A DNA stretch of 64,000 nucleotides, taken from Paenibacillus sp. FSL R10-2734 (GTDB lineage: Bacteria; Bacillota; Bacilli; Paenibacillales; Paenibacillaceae). The stretch spans positions 1,116,001-1,180,000 of the forward strand of contig NZ_CP150170.1 of NCBI RefSeq assembly GCF_037963865.1, written 5' to 3'. Below, piece after piece: positions 62,299 to 64,000 of this stretch; the first letter of the stretch is position 1; each line of letters begins with the position of its first letter. Under the pieces are notes generated by a model that had not been told where the DNA came from, did not search any database, and was given only the letters and a program-made list of their open reading frames with translations. Both the position numbers and the translations under genes were made by a program.

Positions 62299-62609
62299 TG
62301 ATATCTCCTTTTCTTATATGTAACGACAATATTATTTTTGCATAAGACTATACTCAAAGTCAGTGGAAATTCATTTTTATGTATTATACATAAAAATCCA
62401 ACTGATTCAGAAAGGTGAAGAATACATGGAAAAGTCGAAATCGATGTTTGGAGGTAATTGGTTTAATGTATAATCAAATATGTATAACATATCGATTTAT
62501 TAACGGTAGAGTCTGGGGGGGTTAGCTTAGCTAACAAGAAATCCAGAGTACTGCTTCACTATATGTAATATATAAAGTTTATTTTATCTGTAAATTAAGG
62601 AGAGAGAGT
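62299..62609. other. AT-rich region upstream of the ABC exporter
   Basis: Begins with the decayed ligase leader, then AT-rich sequence. A 15-codon ORF at 62425-62472 (MEKSKSMFGGNWFNV) has AAAGGTGAAG upstream, but it is too short to call. A small palindrome TTAGCTTAGCTAA lies near 62522. The GGAGAGAGAG site of the permease gene ends the region. Confidence 0.5.
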
Positions 62610-63407
62610 ATGTCTGTTTTTTCATCTATTTCAAAAAATAAAAATTTAATAACACAACTAACTAAGAGAGATATATTAGTTAAATATAGAGGTTCAATGT
62701 TGGGAATGATCTGGTCAATTTTGAATCCCTTAATAATGCTGATTATCTATACTATCGTATTCGGTGAGATATTTAAGTCTAAATGGGGTAACACTGAAAA
62801 TGAAAGTACCTTTATTTTTGGATTGACGCTTTTTACTGGGATGATTGTATATAATTTATTTTCAGAAGTTCTGAGTCGGTCAGCTACGATTATTCAATCA
62901 AATGTTAATTATGTGAAAAAAATAATTTTTCCGCTTGAAATACTGATTGTTGTCTTGATGCTAACAGCTTTGTTTAATGGACTTATAAGTTTAATTGTAC
63001 TAATGATAATGAACATTTTTTTGGGACAAGCCTTGACTTGGACAATTCTTCTAATTCCAGTTGTTTTATTTCCAATTATTTTATTATCAATGGGACTGGC
63101 TTGGTTTTTGGCTGCCTTAGGCGTCTTTTTTAAGGACACAAATTATATTGTTACTCTAGTCCTTCAAATTGTGCTTTTTCTATCACCTGTTTTTTATTCA
63201 ATAGAAAATGTTCCTGATTATTTGAAAGGTATCTATAATTTTAATCCTCTTGGAATAGTGATACAGCAGATGAGAGAAATTGTATTATGGGGTGAAATGC
63301 CAAACTGGATACAATGGGGCAATATAACCTGTATATCATTTGTGATTTTTGTCGGCGGTTATTATTTCTTTACAAAGCTGAAAGGGGCATTTGCAGATGT
63401 TATCTGA
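62610..63407 (+). CDS. ABC-2 polysaccharide exporter permease (Wzm/TagG-like)
   Basis: 265 residues with six membrane spans. The N-terminal amphipathic motif LTKRDILVKYRGSMLGMIWSILNP is characteristic of Wzm/TagG/RfbA-type glycan exporters. AAGGAGAGAG lies before the ATG. It overlaps the ATPase gene by 11 bases. The gene and its neighbour are much more AT-rich than the rest of the window, which suggests lateral acquisition. Confidence 0.9.
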   Translation: MSVFSSISKNKNLITQLTKRDILVKYRGSMLGMIWSILNPLIMLIIYTIVFGEIFKSKWGNTENESTFIFGLTLFTGMIVYNLFSEVLSRSATIIQSNVNYVKKIIFPLEILIVVLMLTALFNGLISLIVLMIMNIFLGQALTWTILLIPVVLFPIILLSMGLAWFLAALGVFFKDTNYIVTLVLQIVLFLSPVFYSIENVPDYLKGIYNFNPLGIVIQQMREIVLWGEMPNWIQWGNITCISFVIFVGGYYFFTKLKGAFADVI

Positions 63408-64000
63408 GAATAATGCTATAGAAATAAAAAATATTAGTAAAAAATATTATTTATATAATAGTCCTGCTGATAGAATGGTTTCTTCGCTATTTAAAAATTT
63501 TAAAAAGTTTAATGAAGTCAATGCTTTGAATAATATTAGTATAAATATCCCAAAAGGCAAGACTATTGGTTTAATAGGACAAAACGGTTCTGGGAAAAGT
63601 ACCCTGTTACAAATAATTACGGGTATTTTGAAAGCTACTAGTGGTGAGATTGAAGTTAATGGTAGAATTGCAGCATTGTTAGAATTAGGATCAGGTTTTA
63701 ATCCGGAATTTACCGGAAGAGAGAATGTTTATATGAACGCGACAATATTAGGTTTAACTAAAGAAGAAATTAATGATAGATTTAGTGATATAGAAAAATT
63801 TGCTGAAATAGGTCACTTTATTGATCAACCGGTTAAGACCTACTCTAGTGGTATGTTCCTAAGATTAGCATTCGCTACTGCAGTCCATACAGATCCTGAT
63901 ATACTTATTGTTGATGAAGCTTTGGCCGTAGGGGATGTGCGTTTTCAGAGCAAGTGTTTCCGTAAGTTTAAGGAATTTCAGGAACGAGGCAAGACTATTT
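63397..64000 (+). CDS. Polysaccharide exporter ATPase (Wzt/TagH-like), partial
   Basis: The first 201 codons; the 3' end is off the right edge. ABC motifs: Walker A GQNGSGKST, signature YSSGMFLRLAFA, Walker B ILIVDEALAVGD. The long A-loop insertion and EFTGRENVYMN are typical of Wzt/TagH/RfbE. With the permease it exports an undecaprenyl-linked glycan or teichoic acid. Whether it carries a C-terminal glycan-recognition domain cannot be seen. Confidence 0.9.
   Translation, partial: MLSENNAIEIKNISKKYYLYNSPADRMVSSLFKNFKKFNEVNALNNISINIPKGKTIGLIGQNGSGKSTLLQIITGILKATSGEIEVNGRIAALLELGSGFNPEFTGRENVYMNATILGLTKEEINDRFSDIEKFAEIGHFIDQPVKTYSSGMFLRLAFATAVHTDPDILIVDEALAVGDVRFQSKCFRKFKEFQERGKTI

Noticed and set aside
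62425..62472. 15-codon ORF with a ribosome-binding site before the ABC permease
   Set aside because: Too short to support; could be a leader peptide, but nothing in the sequence such as codon runs or an attenuator backs that.

Overview
The window looks like a chromosomal segment of a Paenibacillus-type Firmicute. Reasons: strong Gram-positive Shine-Dalgarno sites with frequent TTG and GTG starts; a split glycine decarboxylase (gcvPA/gcvPB) behind a tandem glycine riboswitch; the ftsE-ftsX-(M23)-ctpB-minJ order known from Bacillus; several secreted 'copper amine oxidase N-terminal' (stalk-domain) proteins; and intergenic palindromes and decayed repeats of the kind that litter Paenibacillus genomes. 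The genus is an inference. No rRNA, tRNA, CRISPR array or prophage was seen.

Layout. 1-2271 (-) is a partial DUF5057 cell-surface protein. 2647-11666 (+) is a type IV pilus locus: pilB, pilT, pilC, a prepilin, prepilin peptidase, a PilM-PilN fusion and PilO. A solo TnpB element (about 8114-9472) sits exactly between the ribosome-binding site and the start codon of pilM. 11863-14518 holds an IseA-like autolysin inhibitor, a CBS protein and a VanW protein. 14749-21008 (+) is a divisome and cell-wall hydrolase cluster: ftsE, ftsX, an EnvC/M23 protein, the PDZ protease CtpB and MinJ. 21469-26783 is a divergent two-component system and ABC exporter resembling LnrJK/LnrLMN (linearmycin resistance). 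27065-32472 holds a CPA2 antiporter behind a leader hairpin, an RND pump and a GAF-LuxR regulator. 32536-38765 holds a stalk-domain protein, then gcvT-gcvPA-gcvPB (-) under a glycine riboswitch, with gcvH divergent. 39225-40834 (-) is motAB. 41115-46442 is uvrB and uvrA, with a candidate SOS promoter upstream and a hairpin-rich element between them. 46443-47380 is a repeat field with a heptanucleotide satellite. 47381-55808 (+) carries a small membrane protein, an HtrA-like protease, a stalk-domain protein, a DUF559-like nuclease/HTH protein, a U32 (RlhA-type) protein and galU. 55879-64000 is a glycan region: an O-antigen ligase/TPR protein, rfbC, rfbA, a decayed duplication of the U32-ligase neighbourhood, and an AT-rich Wzm/Wzt-type ABC exporter running off the right edge.

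How the parts connect. FtsEX normally gates a cell-wall hydrolase, so its cluster with an M23/EnvC protein, CtpB and MinJ reads as one septum and cell-wall module. Gcv proteins T, PA, PB and H form the glycine cleavage system, with only the first three behind the riboswitch. GalU, RfbA, RfbC, the ligase and the ABC exporter point to nucleotide-sugar supply, polymerisation and export of a surface glycan.

Most interesting signals: the TnpB insertion whose formal removal rebuilds a perfectly spaced SD/start for pilM; the decayed U32-ligase duplication; tandem operator-like repeats between the LnrJK-like and LnrLMN-like operons; leader hairpins before the antiporter and uvrB; the uvrB-uvrA hairpin array; shared intergenic palindromes; and two sharply GC-rich islands inside otherwise moderate-GC genes.
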